NCBI GenBank assembly: GCA_028705775.1
Contig: JAQWCW010000019.1
Location: forward strand, 1 to 60,666
DNA length: 60,666 nucleotides
Reading direction: 5' to 3'
From: Eubacteriales bacterium
Lineage (GTDB): Bacteria > Bacillota > Clostridia > Christensenellales > Aristaeellaceae
The position numbers and the translations under genes are program-made. Each line of letters starts with the position of its first letter. Position 1 is the first letter of the stretch. A model generated the notes under the pieces. It did no database searches and was not told where the DNA came from. It saw nothing but the letters and a program-made list of their open reading frames with translations. Below are positions 32,671 to 40,852 of the stretch, piece after piece.

Positions 32671-33671
32671 AGCAGTTGTCAATCATCGTTCCCGCATATA
32701 ACGTAGAAAAATATCTTGAGAAAACGCTCGCGAGCCTTTCTGTTCACGAGCTTTCGGATAAGCTTGAGGTGCTTGTGATAAACGACGGCTCGAAGGACTC
32801 GACAGAAAGCATTGCAAGGCGCTTCTGCGAAGCGGAGCCGCAGATATTCCGCTTAATAGGCAAGGAAAACGGCGGACACGGCTCGGCGGTAAACGAAGGC
32901 ATGAAGCGCATGGAGGGCAGATACGCAAGGGTTATTGACGGCGACGACTGGGCGGACAGAAACGCGCTTACGCGCCTGATAAGCGCGCTTGAAAGCACCG
33001 ACGCAGACCTTATAATAGACGAAAGAACGGAATACAGCGAAAAAACCAGCATTGAGACCCGCTTTCCCCTGCCCGAAAAAATAAAGGCTAACGAAAAAAC
33101 GGATTTCGCGCCCTATGCGGAGAAAAGCATGATTCCCTTTTACACCATTCACACAATAACGATGAAAAGGGAGCTTATACGTAATCGCAATATAGTACTG
33201 GATGAGGGAATGTTCTATGTGGATTATGAGCTTGCGCTCTGCGCAACCTCTGCCGCGCAGACTGTATTCTTCATGCGAAACGACGTACACCGCTATCGAA
33301 TCGGAGTGAACACGCAAAGCGTCAGCAACGAAAGCTACGTAAGGAATTACAGAATGCACAGGCGCGTCGTCGCCTTTGCGGCAAGCTTTGCCGAAGCGGG
33401 TAATTATAACGAAAGCCGCTCCGAATACGTCCGCGCGTCCGTCGTTTCGATTATAAATATGCACCTCAATATTCTTTTGATTCTGGACAAGAATAAAAAA
33501 AGAGGCAGGGAAAGAGCATACGGCTTCATGCTTTGGCTCAATAAGAAGCACCCGCATTTTGAAAAAGCGGCAAAAAAAAGATACCTTGCCGCGCTTGCGC
33601 TGAACCTGATGAGCGTTGGCGGCAACGGGCTTGAGCGCCTGCGCGGGGTTATAAGCGCAAAAAAGCGCTGA
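32667..33671 (+). CDS. Family 2 glycosyltransferase
   Basis: 334 residues. N-terminal GT-A motifs SIIVPAYNVEKYL, VINDGSKDST, ENGGHGSAVNEG and the acidic RVIDGDDW near 95. The ATG overlaps the previous stop in ATGA, so the pair is one translational unit. It is distinct from its neighbour (about the first 100 residues are alike in motif only), so a tandem duplication is not obvious. Probably acts on the same cell-surface glycan. Confidence 0.9.
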   Translation: MKQLSIIVPAYNVEKYLEKTLASLSVHELSDKLEVLVINDGSKDSTESIARRFCEAEPQIFRLIGKENGGHGSAVNEGMKRMEGRYARVIDGDDWADRNALTRLISALESTDADLIIDERTEYSEKTSIETRFPLPEKIKANEKTDFAPYAEKSMIPFYTIHTITMKRELIRNRNIVLDEGMFYVDYELALCATSAAQTVFFMRNDVHRYRIGVNTQSVSNESYVRNYRMHRRVVAFAASFAEAGNYNESRSEYVRASVVSIINMHLNILLILDKNKKRGRERAYGFMLWLNKKHPHFEKAAKKRYLAALALNLMSVGGNGLERLRGVISAKKR

Positions 33672-33687
33672 CAAATCGTCAGCGCTC
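33656..33687 (-). terminator. Terminator of the GyrI-like gene, overlapping the 3' end of the convergent glycosyltransferase
   Basis: Minus strand: AGCGCTGAC pairs with GTCAGCGCT over GATTT and is followed by TTTTTTG. The stem includes the stop codon of the plus-strand glycosyltransferase (33669-33671). Confidence 0.8.
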
Positions 33688-33695
33688 AAGGTTTG

Positions 33696-34373
33696 TCAAA
33701 GTTTTTTTATCGGATGCCTTATGACGGTTTTTAGCTTATCCGGAGCGCATTTGCGCGCGTCCGAAAGGTATATTTCATGGTGCAGCCGCGCGCCGAGAGT
33801 TCCGTTTTTCAGAAGCGATACCGTATCCGGCTCCGTCATATCGTTCGCATACCCGTTTTCGGCAATATACCTATCCATTTCAGCAACCGAGGCAGGCTCG
33901 TCGTCATACGCGCCCGAATGCATAATCTGAACGCAAAGCCCTTCCTCGACGGCAAGCATCTGAGCGTTTGAGCAGTCGAGCTTCTTTTTGCGCTCCGCCT
34001 CCGATTTAGCCCAGTCAAAATCGCTTTCGGATACGAAATCGGGAAGGCGGATTACGGAAATCCAGTTGAAATCGCGCTTTCTTGAGTAGTCCATTCCGTC
34101 AGTATCCTTCTGCCACCAGAAGCCCTCAAGCGGCGGAACGACATAATCGAAAAAGCCGTCAAGCTTATGCCCGCTTTTTCCGCTCATCTTCAAGGTGTAC
34201 GCAACGGCATAGAGAACGGAAAGCGCGCGCTGATACTCGCCTTTTTCACTGTTAGGGTCGCCTTTTCCCGAAACGGCGATGTAACTAAGCCTCGGAAGAT
34301 TTACAATTTGCGCGCTTCGCGGCGGCATATAGAATTCCTTATATTCCTTCTTGAAATCAAACGGCATACTCAT
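33696..34373 (-). CDS. GyrI-like small-molecule-binding domain protein
   Basis: 225 residues with no DNA-binding head. It reads as a stand-alone GyrI-like (SOUL/AraC effector type) domain: LPRLSYIAVSGKGDPNS, LYAVAYTLKM, YVVPPLEGFWWQKD, MAVEEGLCVQIMHSGAYDDEP and HHEIYLSDARKC. Such proteins bind hydrophobic or cationic small molecules, and some hydrolyse them. The ATG overlaps the stop of the repeat lipoprotein gene in ATGA, so both are expressed together. Confidence 0.85.
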   Translation of the reverse strand: MSMPFDFKKEYKEFYMPPRSAQIVNLPRLSYIAVSGKGDPNSEKGEYQRALSVLYAVAYTLKMSGKSGHKLDGFFDYVVPPLEGFWWQKDTDGMDYSRKRDFNWISVIRLPDFVSESDFDWAKSEAERKKKLDCSNAQMLAVEEGLCVQIMHSGAYDDEPASVAEMDRYIAENGYANDMTEPDTVSLLKNGTLGARLHHEIYLSDARKCAPDKLKTVIRHPIKKL

Positions 34374-37300
34374 TCTCCCTGCTCGCCGCGAACAAGCGAG
34401 AGGTTAACCCACATAACGGGGCGAACCGACGTGGTTGTGTAATTCACGACATATCCCTCGCGCTCAACCGAGCCGTCCATGAGTATTCTTGCGGCATAGC
34501 GCTCGCTGTATCCGGGACTGCGGAGCCACCACGGCGCGTAGGATTCCTCATCGGCGTTCGCGCCCTGAGCTATCGCGTAAGGCGTGGCCTTTGCTTTCCT
34601 CGATTCGTCCGTGGTCATCATTTCGTCGATTTCCTGAATATTCAGGCAGAAGATTTTATCGTTCGTGTTTGAGCCGCCCTTTATGCTGAACGATGGATTC
34701 TTGGGGTTGGGTACGTTTGTGGTGATAATAGCCGCCCTTTCTGCCTTGGTGAACGCTGCTTTATAGAAATCGTCGTTCAGCCATCTGCGGAGGGAGCATT
34801 TCTCCCATGTCATGATTACATAGCCGTTGTTATACTTGAGTCTGTCAAGCAGGTATTCGGAAATGACAAGCGCGTTTTCGCCGTCTCTCCTGAGAATAAT
34901 CCAAGAGATTGGCTCGGCGCCGTTTTCCTTATCGTTGTCCTGCTCATAGCTGCCATAGGTAAACATCCCGCCGACAGAATAGCTCGCTTCCTTATTCGCA
35001 AGCTCAAAAAGCGCTTGAGAGTCCTTATAATCCGTCATCGCGGAAAAGATTGCTGCCGCTTGCGCGTAATTTCCCGCATTAAGCGCCTCGCTCGCCGCGA
35101 TGTACCGCTCCTCATAATATGCGGCGCTCTTTGTTTTCGCGTCAAGGTAATCGCCCGCAAGCTCGTATGCCCTGCGCGCCCTCTCCGTATCGCCGCCGTT
35201 TTCACAGTTTTGCGCGACAGCATAAATTTTCGCCTTTACGCTTTCGCTATCCGCTCGCGGCGCGCAGATTTCAAGCGCCTTATCTATATCGCCCATTTCA
35301 ATATACTTATCCGCAAGAAGGAGCGCCGTTTGCTCAGCGCCCGAAGCGTTACCCGCCTTGCCGAGCCAAAGCTCCGCGTCCGCAAGGGATTCTGAAAGAA
35401 GCGCGCTTTCGGCATTTTTCGCGGCGCAGTTTTCAGCCCACTGCGCAGAGTCGCTGTAATCCGCAAGCGCTGTAAACGCGTCGTATGCCGCAGAATAATC
35501 CGCGCCGTCCTCAAGCATTGCCGCAATTCGATACGAGCATTCAAGCGCCATTTCAGCGCTTTTCGGGCTGTCCGTTATCGCTGTAAACGCATCGCGGGCT
35601 GCTTCATATTCGCCGCTTTCCAGAAGGAGAGAAGCAAGGGCAAAATCGCAGTCGGCAACTCTCGCGGCGCTGTCCGAGTAATCGCCAAGGGAGATAAAAC
35701 GCTCGCGAGCCGCGTCTATGCTGCCCTCCGAAAGCAGCGCCTCCGCTATGAGGTAGTCGCATTGCTTTGCCTTGTCTGCGCTGTCCGAATAATCGCCGAA
35801 CGCTATAAACGCGTCCTTAGCCTCCGAGTAATTATCGGCGTTCATCAGCGTTTCGGCAATTCGGTATTCGCATTCGTTCATCATGTCAACCGCGCCTTCA
35901 TACGAGGCTATTCCGCTGAGCGCCGCCTCCGCTTCGGTATATTTGCCGTCGCCAAGCAGGCTCTTTGCTTTTCTGAATATTGCTTCGCTTGCAAACGCTT
36001 CGCTTTCAAGATAACCGTCAAGCGAGGAATACGCCTCTGCTGCCTCATCGTAGCTTCCGTCAGCAAGAAGCTTCGCCGCCTGCTTATAAACAGCCGCGCT
36101 GAGCCTGTCGTCCGAATCGTTATAGCCGGAAATCAAAGCGTAAAGACGTTTTGCGCCCTCAAAATCATCAGCGTCTGCGCATTCGGACGCCTTTTGGTAG
36201 ATTGTTTCGCGCGCGTCCGCATAGTCAAGCGCCGGCGAAAGGATTGCCGCAACAGCGTCATAATCGCCGCTTTGCAGCATTTGCTTGCCAAGCACCAGAT
36301 TTTTGTCAAGGCTGCCCTGATAATCGGGAACGGCAAGATAAAGCGCCGAAGCGCCGAGAAAATCGCCGGAAGCTGCCAAGGCGTCGGCATGGGAAACAAC
36401 GAACGCATCCGCGTCCGCGTTTCTTCCTATCAAACGGTAAACCTCTGCGCCCGAAAGCACATCGCCCGCCGCCGCGCGGCTTTGAGCGAGCATATCATAA
36501 GCGCCGGAAACATATTCGGCAGAATCCTCATAGCCGGAAAGCTGTGAAAAAACAGCAACAGCCTCGTCAACTGCGCCATCCGAAAAGAGCTGAAGCGCGC
36601 GGCGGTAATCGGCTTCCTTGACCATTTCCGCGCTGTCGGAAAAATCGCCAAGCGCTATAAACTTCGCCTTTGCGCCGTCAAAATCCTTATTTTCAAGCAA
36701 CGAAGCCGCCGCAGAATACTCGCTTGTAAACGCGCTGAACTGCGCCGCGCTGTCCTTATACGATGAAAGCTTTTCAAACGCCGCTGCCGCCTCGGCATTC
36801 CTGCCGGCGTTTTTAGCTATAAGCGCAAGCCGATAGTCGCACTCATCGAGCAAAGCCGCCGCTCCGTCATGCGTTCCAATACCTAAAAGCATTTCGCGGG
36901 CAGACTTTATGCTATCCTCGCTGTTTTCCTCAAGCAGTGATTTGGCACTGGCAAAGCGCAAATCGTCAAGGCGGCTTTCCGCCCCTTCGACATTCCGCGT
37001 TTTAAGGTTTTCGAGGAGCCACTCGGCAAAGATGCCGTCTCCTGCCAAAAATGCCTCGTCAGCCGCCGCAAGCGCTTTATCCGCGCCTTGCTTATCAATT
37101 AGCGAGTCAAGCTCCGAAAGCGCCGCTTCTTCTCCGTCTGCGGCAATGAGCCTTTTCAGCGTTTCATAGCTGCCGCCGCTTGCTGCAAGCGCTTCTGAGC
37201 GCTCCGCGCTGTCAAGGAAGCCATTAAGAGACGCGTAAGCGGTAATTGCTCCGCTCGTATCGCCGTATTTTTCAAGAAGCCGCGCGCCGCAGTATATATA

Positions 37301-37594
37301 GCGCTCGGAGCTGTCCATAAACCCGTCCATAGCAAGGAATGAGTTGGCGGCGGCTTCAAAGTCCCCGCTCTCCTGAAGCTTGATTGCGCTTATGTAGTTA
37401 ACATACTTAGCGCTGTTTTCATATTCGAAAACCTTGGCGAAAGCGGTTTGAGCTTCATCATACCTGCCCTCGTCAAACAGCCTCCGCGCGTTTCCGTACA
37501 TTGCCGTATCCTCAGAGCTGCTGCAGCCGCAGAGAAGGAAAAGCGACACGGCGCAGAGCAGAAAGAGCAGAATAATATGCAGGCGTTTATTCAT
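34370..37594 (-). CDS. Large repeat-containing lipoprotein with C-terminal DUF6273 domain
   Basis: 1074 residues. A lipoprotein signal ends in LLCGC with the lipidated Cys at 24. Residues ~30-860 are about eighteen tandem helical repeats of ~40-48 residues, each with the core G-x-Y/F-x-x-A-x-x-x-F followed by L-G/S-x-Y-x-D-S-A (for example GDYSDSADKAKQCDYLIAEA), a TPR/Sel1-like solenoid. Residues ~880-1074 match the DUF6273 (sulfatase-modifying-factor-like) domain: PISWIILRRDGENALVIS, WEKCSLRRWLNDDFY and YAPWWLRSPG. The protein would be a long surface-anchored scaffold with a C-terminal C-type-lectin-like fold. Its promoter has an extended -10 TATAAT at 37656-37661 (minus). Function unknown. 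Confidence 0.82.
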   Translation of the reverse strand: MNKRLHIILLFLLCAVSLFLLCGCSSSEDTAMYGNARRLFDEGRYDEAQTAFAKVFEYENSAKYVNYISAIKLQESGDFEAAANSFLAMDGFMDSSERYIYCGARLLEKYGDTSGAITAYASLNGFLDSAERSEALAASGGSYETLKRLIAADGEEAALSELDSLIDKQGADKALAAADEAFLAGDGIFAEWLLENLKTRNVEGAESRLDDLRFASAKSLLEENSEDSIKSAREMLLGIGTHDGAAALLDECDYRLALIAKNAGRNAEAAAAFEKLSSYKDSAAQFSAFTSEYSAAASLLENKDFDGAKAKFIALGDFSDSAEMVKEADYRRALQLFSDGAVDEAVAVFSQLSGYEDSAEYVSGAYDMLAQSRAAAGDVLSGAEVYRLIGRNADADAFVVSHADALAASGDFLGASALYLAVPDYQGSLDKNLVLGKQMLQSGDYDAVAAILSPALDYADARETIYQKASECADADDFEGAKRLYALISGYNDSDDRLSAAVYKQAAKLLADGSYDEAAEAYSSLDGYLESEAFASEAIFRKAKSLLGDGKYTEAEAALSGIASYEGAVDMMNECEYRIAETLMNADNYSEAKDAFIAFGDYSDSADKAKQCDYLIAEALLSEGSIDAARERFISLGDYSDSAARVADCDFALASLLLESGEYEAARDAFTAITDSPKSAEMALECSYRIAAMLEDGADYSAAYDAFTALADYSDSAQWAENCAAKNAESALLSESLADAELWLGKAGNASGAEQTALLLADKYIEMGDIDKALEICAPRADSESVKAKIYAVAQNCENGGDTERARRAYELAGDYLDAKTKSAAYYEERYIAASEALNAGNYAQAAAIFSAMTDYKDSQALFELANKEASYSVGGMFTYGSYEQDNDKENGAEPISWIILRRDGENALVISEYLLDRLKYNNGYVIMTWEKCSLRRWLNDDFYKAAFTKAERAAIITTNVPNPKNPSFSIKGGSNTNDKIFCLNIQEIDEMMTTDESRKAKATPYAIAQGANADEESYAPWWLRSPGYSERYAARILMDGSVEREGYVVNYTTTSVRPVMWVNLSLVRGEQGE

Positions 37595-37655
37595 GAAAGC
37601 AGCCTCCTAAGCCGATATTTTAATTAAAGGCGCGCATAAGCGCCGCCGTATGCAG

Positions 37656-37684
37656 ATTATAACATACACGCACGGAAGGAACAA
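37656..37684 (-). promoter_or_regulatory. Promoter of the repeat lipoprotein gene
   Basis: Minus strand: extended -10 TGTTATAAT (box at 37656-37661) with a weak TTGTTC -35 at 37679-37684, 17-base spacer. Confidence 0.6.
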
Positions 37685-37696
37685 CCCGCAGGCGAA

Positions 37697-38317
37697 TCAT
37701 ACGATATCGCCCAGCCTGCCCGACTGAATCATCGGGATATTGCGCTTAATCTTTTCGTCATCCCAATCCCACCACCGCAGGCTCATAAGGCGCTCAACCG
37801 TCGCATCATCATAGCGCTTGCGGATTGGCTTTGCCGGAACTCCGCCAACGATGGTATACTCAGGCACATCCTTGGTAACGACCGCTCTTGCGCCGATGAT
37901 TGCGCCCTCGCCAATCGTTACTCCGGAAAGCACTACCGCCTCATAACCAATCCATACATCGCTGCCGATTACTATATCGCCCTTATTATCCCACGAGGAC
38001 GCGATATCGCGCTTATCAAGCCCCCACTGCTCAAAGAAAAGCGGGAAAGGATAGGTTGAAAGCGAGGAAAGCGTATGGTTGGCGCTTGTGAAAATAAACT
38101 TTGCGCCGCAGGCAATCGAGCAAAAGCGCCCGATAATCAGTCTGTCGTGATTTATCGGATAATGATAAAGCACGTTATTCTTTTCAAAATCCCTCGGGTC
38201 GCGCACAAAATCATTATACATCGTATAATCGCCGACGGTTATTGACGAATCGCTAATAACGTTTTTGAGATACACCGTCTGCGTATCGCCCGTGCGCGGG
38301 TAAATTCTATCGTCCAT
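37697..38317 (-). CDS. CatB/Vat-family hexapeptide acetyltransferase
   Basis: 206 residues. A left-handed beta-helix acetyltransferase of the xenobiotic type: [20 protein letters not shown] with the catalytic His near 82, then [35 protein letters not shown], and a C-terminal cap rich in Trp ([10 protein letters not shown]). The closest named relatives acetylate streptogramin A or chloramphenicol, but most chromosomal members have unknown substrates, so resistance should not be assumed. It follows the radical SAM gene by 21 bases in the same operon; GGGAGG precedes the ATG. Confidence 0.88.
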   Translation of the reverse strand: MDDRIYPRTGDTQTVYLKNVISDSSITVGDYTMYNDFVRDPRDFEKNNVLYHYPINHDRLIIGRFCSIACGAKFIFTSANHTLSSLSTYPFPLFFEQWGLDKRDIASSWDNKGDIVIGSDVWIGYEAVVLSGVTIGEGAIIGARAVVTKDVPEYTIVGGVPAKPIRKRYDDATVERLMSLRWWDWDDEKIKRNIPMIQSGRLGDIV

Positions 38318-38338
38318 ATTCCATGCCTCCCGAAAGAA

Positions 38339-39463
38339 TCAAAGCACTATATCGCCGAAGCCAAAGCCCTTCGGCATTTCCTCCTCCTCAAGAAAAGCAA
38401 AGCTCTCGTCCCTGAGGATTGGCAGGAATGCCGCGAACGGCACGCGCTCGAACTCCGATGCATAGCTGCTCGAACCGAACCAGCCGCCCTCCTTTGCCCG
38501 AAGGTTAAGGTCGCGGGCAAACTTCGTTCTGTCAGAGCAGTCATGAACGGCGATATCAAAGCCCTCGTCATCCGCCTGCTTCATCAGCTTGAGCGTCAGG
38601 TTGCGGCTGTAAACAGGCGAAACATATCCATGCCTGTACATATACAGGTTCTCGCCCTCGTAATTGGCTATATTGTTGGGATTAAGATGCAATTCTGCGC
38701 AGTTGATGAAGTCCAGCTTGGTTGCAAGTATCGCGTCCTTCTTTTTCTGAAACGCCGAATAGAATTCCGGAGTCATCGGAGTTTCGATTCCGACCATCGG
38801 AATATACTTTTTTGCGATTGCGATATTTTTGATTACCAAATCGGACGTTCCGGACGCGCCTAAATTAAAGCGCAGCTCGTCAAGCCCGCTTTCACCGAGC
38901 GCGCGGAGGTTTTCTTCATTCGCAAGCGTTCCGTTTGTATAAAGATGCTGATAAACTCCCGCGTCCCTGAACGCCCTTATCACGGGATAATACTTTTCAA
39001 TCTCCATGAACGGCTCAAGATATACATAGGAAACGCCCGTCGGCTTTTTCTGCGCCGAAAAAAGCAGCGGCAAATCCTCCGCGCGGAATTTCGTGCCGCC
39101 GATTTCCCACATACCCTCGCCGATTGGCGGCTGAACTTCCATCTCACCGAAATCGTAGCAGAACTTGCAGTTAAGATTGCAGCGATTCGTTTTTCTGATT
39201 GCGCAAAGCCCCGTTCCCGTAAGGCAGGAACGGCAGCCTTTTGGGAATTTATCGTCGCTGCCGACATAATAGGTGCGCCCGTCAAGGCTTTTGAGCCCCT
39301 TGATTTCGCTCATAAGGCGGCTGTGTTCATTTTCGACAGCTTCCTCTATCTGCGAGAGTACAGAAAAGATAATCTCCTGCTGATGGGGAAGAATTTCTTC
39401 CTCCTCGGAAAGCGACGAGAAAAACGAAAACCACGCAAGCGCGTCCTTTTTTGATATTTTCAT
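38339..39463 (-). CDS. Radical SAM protein
   Basis: 374 residues. The SAM-cluster motif is CNLNCKFCYDFGE at about 97-109. A second Cys cluster just before it, CRSCLTGTGLCAI (about 79-91), is not part of the core motif and may hold a structural metal. YLEPFMEIEKYYPVIRAFRDAG, LYTNGTLANEENLRAL and ELRFNLGASG follow the TIM-barrel order. There is no SPASM domain with a clear Cys array at the C-terminus. The start is ATG 39463 after AAAGGAGC; the longer frame from 39622 is upstream of the promoter (extended -10 TACAAT, 39516-39521 minus). Substrate unknown. Confidence 0.85.
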   Translation of the reverse strand: MKISKKDALAWFSFFSSLSEEEEILPHQQEIIFSVLSQIEEAVENEHSRLMSEIKGLKSLDGRTYYVGSDDKFPKGCRSCLTGTGLCAIRKTNRCNLNCKFCYDFGEMEVQPPIGEGMWEIGGTKFRAEDLPLLFSAQKKPTGVSYVYLEPFMEIEKYYPVIRAFRDAGVYQHLYTNGTLANEENLRALGESGLDELRFNLGASGTSDLVIKNIAIAKKYIPMVGIETPMTPEFYSAFQKKKDAILATKLDFINCAELHLNPNNIANYEGENLYMYRHGYVSPVYSRNLTLKLMKQADDEGFDIAVHDCSDRTKFARDLNLRAKEGGWFGSSSYASEFERVPFAAFLPILRDESFAFLEEEEMPKGFGFGDIVL

Positions 39464-39610
39464 ATTGCAGCTCCTTTTGAAAAACGCTTTATAAGCGCAT
39501 AACATTCGCCATGCTATTGTAACATATTTTCGGGAAAGCGGCATAGATAAAATAGATAATCGCAGGGAAACAAAGATAAAGTTTTGTGTTAAGCAGGAAA
39601 CGCGATAAAT

Positions 39611-39619
39611 TGCTAGAAT
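39611..39619 (+). promoter_or_regulatory. Extended -10 promoter of the SGNH hydrolase gene
   Basis: TGCTAGAAT at 39611-39619 on the plus strand, divergent from the radical SAM promoter (TGTTACAAT, 39516-39524 on the minus strand). Confidence 0.45.
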
Positions 39620-39661
39620 CATACCGAAAAATGGCGTGTAAGCGCTTTGTTAGGAGGATAT

Positions 39662-40669
39662 ATGAAGAACTACTCGTGTACGGAAGCGCCGATAAAGCTC
39701 TACGGCTTATGCAAAGAGACCCTGCCGGAGCATTTTTACCGCCTTCCTGTTGCTCTTATGGACAAGCTCGGCGGCTGGATTAAGGACAGGGCGCTTCTCC
39801 CTATGGGCGGACGAGTCCGCTTCCGCACGGACTCCGAAAAGATTGTGATAAAGACAACGCTTAAAACCAACAAGATTGACTGGGCAGTGCCTCTCTCCTG
39901 CTCCGCCAATTCGACCGTGCTGATTGGCGAAACGAAGAATATGCGCCTTGCGGGGCTTGCAGGGTCGCACGATTATAGCACGCTGTATTCCGAAGGAACA
40001 ATCAAGAAAAAAGCGGGCGTAATGGAGGATGTGACAATCTATCTCGAACGCAACGAAATACTCGAAAAAATGGAAATAGAGATAGACGACGGCGCGAGAA
40101 TCGAAGAACCGACCCCGTATCAAATTGAAAAGCCGATTGTGTTTTACGGCTCGTCCATTACCGAAGGCGGCTGCGCCACAAGAACCGCGAACGCATATAC
40201 CGCGCTCGTCAGCTCATGGCTTGACGCTGATTTTTACAACATGGGCTTTTCCGGCGCAGCAAAGGGCGAAATCGAAGTGGCGGAATACATTGCGAGCCTT
40301 GATATGTCCGCCTTCGTGTACGACTACGACCACAACGCGCCGTCGGCGGAGCATCTCATGAACACCCACGAGCCGTTTTTCAAATACATCCGCGCCGCAA
40401 AGCCGGAGCTGCCGATTCTGATGCTTTCCCGCCCCGGAATGGACGATTTCCCCGACGACACCAATGCGCGCGAGAGCATTATTCGCCGCACCTATGAAAA
40501 CGCGCTGGCGGCAGGCGACAAAAATGTTGCTTTCATTCAAGGACGCGAGCTTTTCGGCGCGGGCGAGCGCATAAACTGCACGATTGAGGGCTGCCATCCG
40601 AACGACCTCGGCTTCATGCGGATGGCTAAGCGAATCTACCCTGAGCTTAAAAAGCTGATGAAAGCGTAA
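39662..40669 (+). CDS. SGNH/GDSL-type hydrolase
   Basis: 335 residues, no signal peptide. Residues 1-150 form the beta-sandwich-like N-terminal domain typical of this subfamily; the SGNH domain follows. Block I FYGSSITEGG has the catalytic Ser near 160, block II is NMGFSGAAKGE, block III is in YDYDHNAPS, and block V IEGCHPNDLG holds the His. Likely an acyl or carbohydrate esterase. The start is ATG 39662 with AGGAGG; an in-frame TTG at 39647 precedes that site. Confidence 0.88.
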   Translation: MKNYSCTEAPIKLYGLCKETLPEHFYRLPVALMDKLGGWIKDRALLPMGGRVRFRTDSEKIVIKTTLKTNKIDWAVPLSCSANSTVLIGETKNMRLAGLAGSHDYSTLYSEGTIKKKAGVMEDVTIYLERNEILEKMEIEIDDGARIEEPTPYQIEKPIVFYGSSITEGGCATRTANAYTALVSSWLDADFYNMGFSGAAKGEIEVAEYIASLDMSAFVYDYDHNAPSAEHLMNTHEPFFKYIRAAKPELPILMLSRPGMDDFPDDTNARESIIRRTYENALAAGDKNVAFIQGRELFGAGERINCTIEGCHPNDLGFMRMAKRIYPELKKLMKA

Positions 40670-40747
40670 CAGCGGCAATATCGCAAAGCTGCAGAGCGAG
40701 CAAACAGTTCGGATTATTGCGCAACAAGGCATTGATTCTAATACAAA

Positions 40748-40792
40748 GCAAGCGCCCGTCCGGCATTTCTGTCGGGCGGGCGCTTGTTTGCG
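40748..40792. terminator. Bidirectional terminator between convergent genes
   Basis: CAAGCGCCCGTCCG pairs with CGGGCGGGCGCTTG and is flanked by A- and T-rich bases. The rest of 40670-40852 holds nothing recognisable. Confidence 0.82.
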
Positions 40793-40852
40793 GATTTAAT
40801 TTAAGACCGATATTTGAATATCACAAATCAAATATCACGGCAGCCGACGGCG

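Noticed and set aside
37697-38317. Streptogramin resistance gene (vat)
   Set aside because: The family is right, but chromosomal members mostly have unknown substrates, so a resistance claim is not supported.
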